34,409 bases of DNA from Gammaproteobacteria bacterium (GTDB taxonomy: Bacteria > Pseudomonadota > Gammaproteobacteria > SZUA-152): positions 1-34,409 of the forward strand of contig DRKQ01000199.1 in NCBI GenBank assembly GCA_011051685.1. The letters are read 5' to 3'. The position numbers and the translations under genes are program-made. Positions 33,676-34,409 of the stretch are shown piece after piece (position 1 is the first letter of the stretch; each line of letters opens with the position of its first letter). The notes beneath the pieces were generated by a model that saw only the letters and a list, made by a program, of their open reading frames with translations, did not search any database and was not told where the DNA came from.

Positions 33676-34409
33676 GGCATTCAATCATGTACGCCGCATT
33701 GCGCGCAAGGAATTCCGTGGTTTCTTCGCCTCGCCGGCGGCCTTTCTGTTTCTGGGCGCCTTCCTGGCCGTGACCTTGTTCGTGTTTTTCTGGGTGGAGA
33801 CCTTCTTTGCCCGCAATCTGGCGGATCTGCGACCTCTGTTTCAGTGGATGCCCGTGTTGCTGATCTTCCTGGTGGCGGCGCTCACCATGCGCAGCTGGTC
33901 CGAGGAGCGCCGCGCCGGCACCCTGGAATCCCTGCTCACCAGTCCGGTGAGCCCGCTGCAACTCATCCTGGGCAAGTTCCTCGCTGCCCTGGGGCTGGTG
34001 GCGATGGCCCTGCTGCTCACCCTGCCGCTGCCCATCACCGTGTCCCTGCTGGGACCCCTGGACTGGGGGCCGGTGATCGGCGGTTACGTGGCCACGCTGT
34101 TCCTGGCCGCGGCCTATGTGGCCATCGGCCTGTACATGAGTGCGCGTACCGACAATCCTATCGTGGCCTTGATTCTCACTTCGGTGGTGTGCGGATTTTT
34201 CTACCTGCTGGGCTCGCCCTTGTTCGCCAATCTTTTTGGCCACCAGGTGTCCGAGGTGCTGAGTCTGCTGGGCAGCGGCTCGCGCTTCGAGTCCATCACC
34301 CGTGGGGTGCTGGATCTGCGTGATCTCTATTATTATCTGGCCATCGTCGGCGTGTTTCTCAGCCTCAACCTGTACACCCTGGAACGTCTGCGCTGGGCCG
34401 GTAATCCGC
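33668..34409 (+). CDS. ABC-2 type permease (open at the right edge)
   Basis: 247 codons are visible, with no stop before the window ends. MAEAFNHVRRIARKEFRGFF, then several hydrophobic segments (AAFLFLGAFLAVTLFVFFW, LGKFLAALGLVAMALLLTL and others) and the cytoplasmic EERRAGTLESLLTSPVSP block typical of ABC-2 membrane proteins. It overlaps the ATPase by 8 bp. The 3' end, which may carry extra domains such as GldG-like ones, is not in the window. Confidence 0.92.
   Translation, partial: MAEAFNHVRRIARKEFRGFFASPAAFLFLGAFLAVTLFVFFWVETFFARNLADLRPLFQWMPVLLIFLVAALTMRSWSEERRAGTLESLLTSPVSPLQLILGKFLAALGLVAMALLLTLPLPITVSLLGPLDWGPVIGGYVATLFLAAAYVAIGLYMSARTDNPIVALILTSVVCGFFYLLGSPLFANLFGHQVSEVLSLLGSGSRFESITRGVLDLRDLYYYLAIVGVFLSLNLYTLERLRWAGNP

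Overview
The window looks like a chromosome segment of a gammaproteobacterium, probably a Chromatiales/Ectothiorhodospiraceae-like lineage. This rests on the conserved backbone from about 14.7 kb onward: ssrA and smpB, an SNF-type Na+ symporter, ratA-rnfH, bamE opposite fur, nadK-recN, hrcA-grpE-dnaK-dnaJ, and dapB. The assignment is inferred from gene order and protein character, not from a database search.

Layout. (1) 1-605: C-terminal end of a large RTX calcium-binding protein, closed by an intrinsic terminator. (2) 754-7957: an AT-rich accessory block. It holds a LysR regulator, a divergent SRPBCC (START-like) protein, and a tight four-gene operon: fused 2-oxoacid dehydrogenase E1 (alpha+beta), lipoyl E2 acyltransferase, an MBL-fold protein with substituted metal ligands, and a KAS III-type ketosynthase with an intact Cys-His-Asn triad. 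I read this as an uncharacterised small-molecule pathway: a 2-oxoacid is decarboxylated to an acyl thioester, the ketosynthase condenses it, and the MBL and SRPBCC proteins may release or cyclise the product. (3) 8028-8183: five consecutive near-perfect hairpins, followed by an exported protein of unknown function (8257-9048) with its own terminator. (4) 9522-11182: a hipBA toxin-antitoxin pair with a repeat-rich upstream region. (5) 11508-14480: an exported beta-propeller/di-haem cytochrome/Ca-binding protein. (6) 14701-16621: an NlpC/P60 lipoprotein, a small Cys-containing protein, a host-attachment family protein and a Mut7-C protein. (7) 16732-29094: the core block, including tmRNA (tag ANDDNYALAA), SmpB, Fur, RecN, NadK and the heat-shock operon. 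(8) 29158-32418: an exported DsrE-like protein, dapB, and an HTTM/gamma-carboxylase-like membrane protein overlapping a DCC-family protein. (9) 32755-34409: an ABC-2 exporter ATPase and its permease, the latter open at the right edge.

The most unusual parts are the 2-oxoacid dehydrogenase/ketosynthase operon with its divergent SRPBCC gene, and the hairpin array behind it. Base composition changes visibly between this block and its flanks, which suggests horizontal acquisition. No integrase, transposase or CRISPR array was found.
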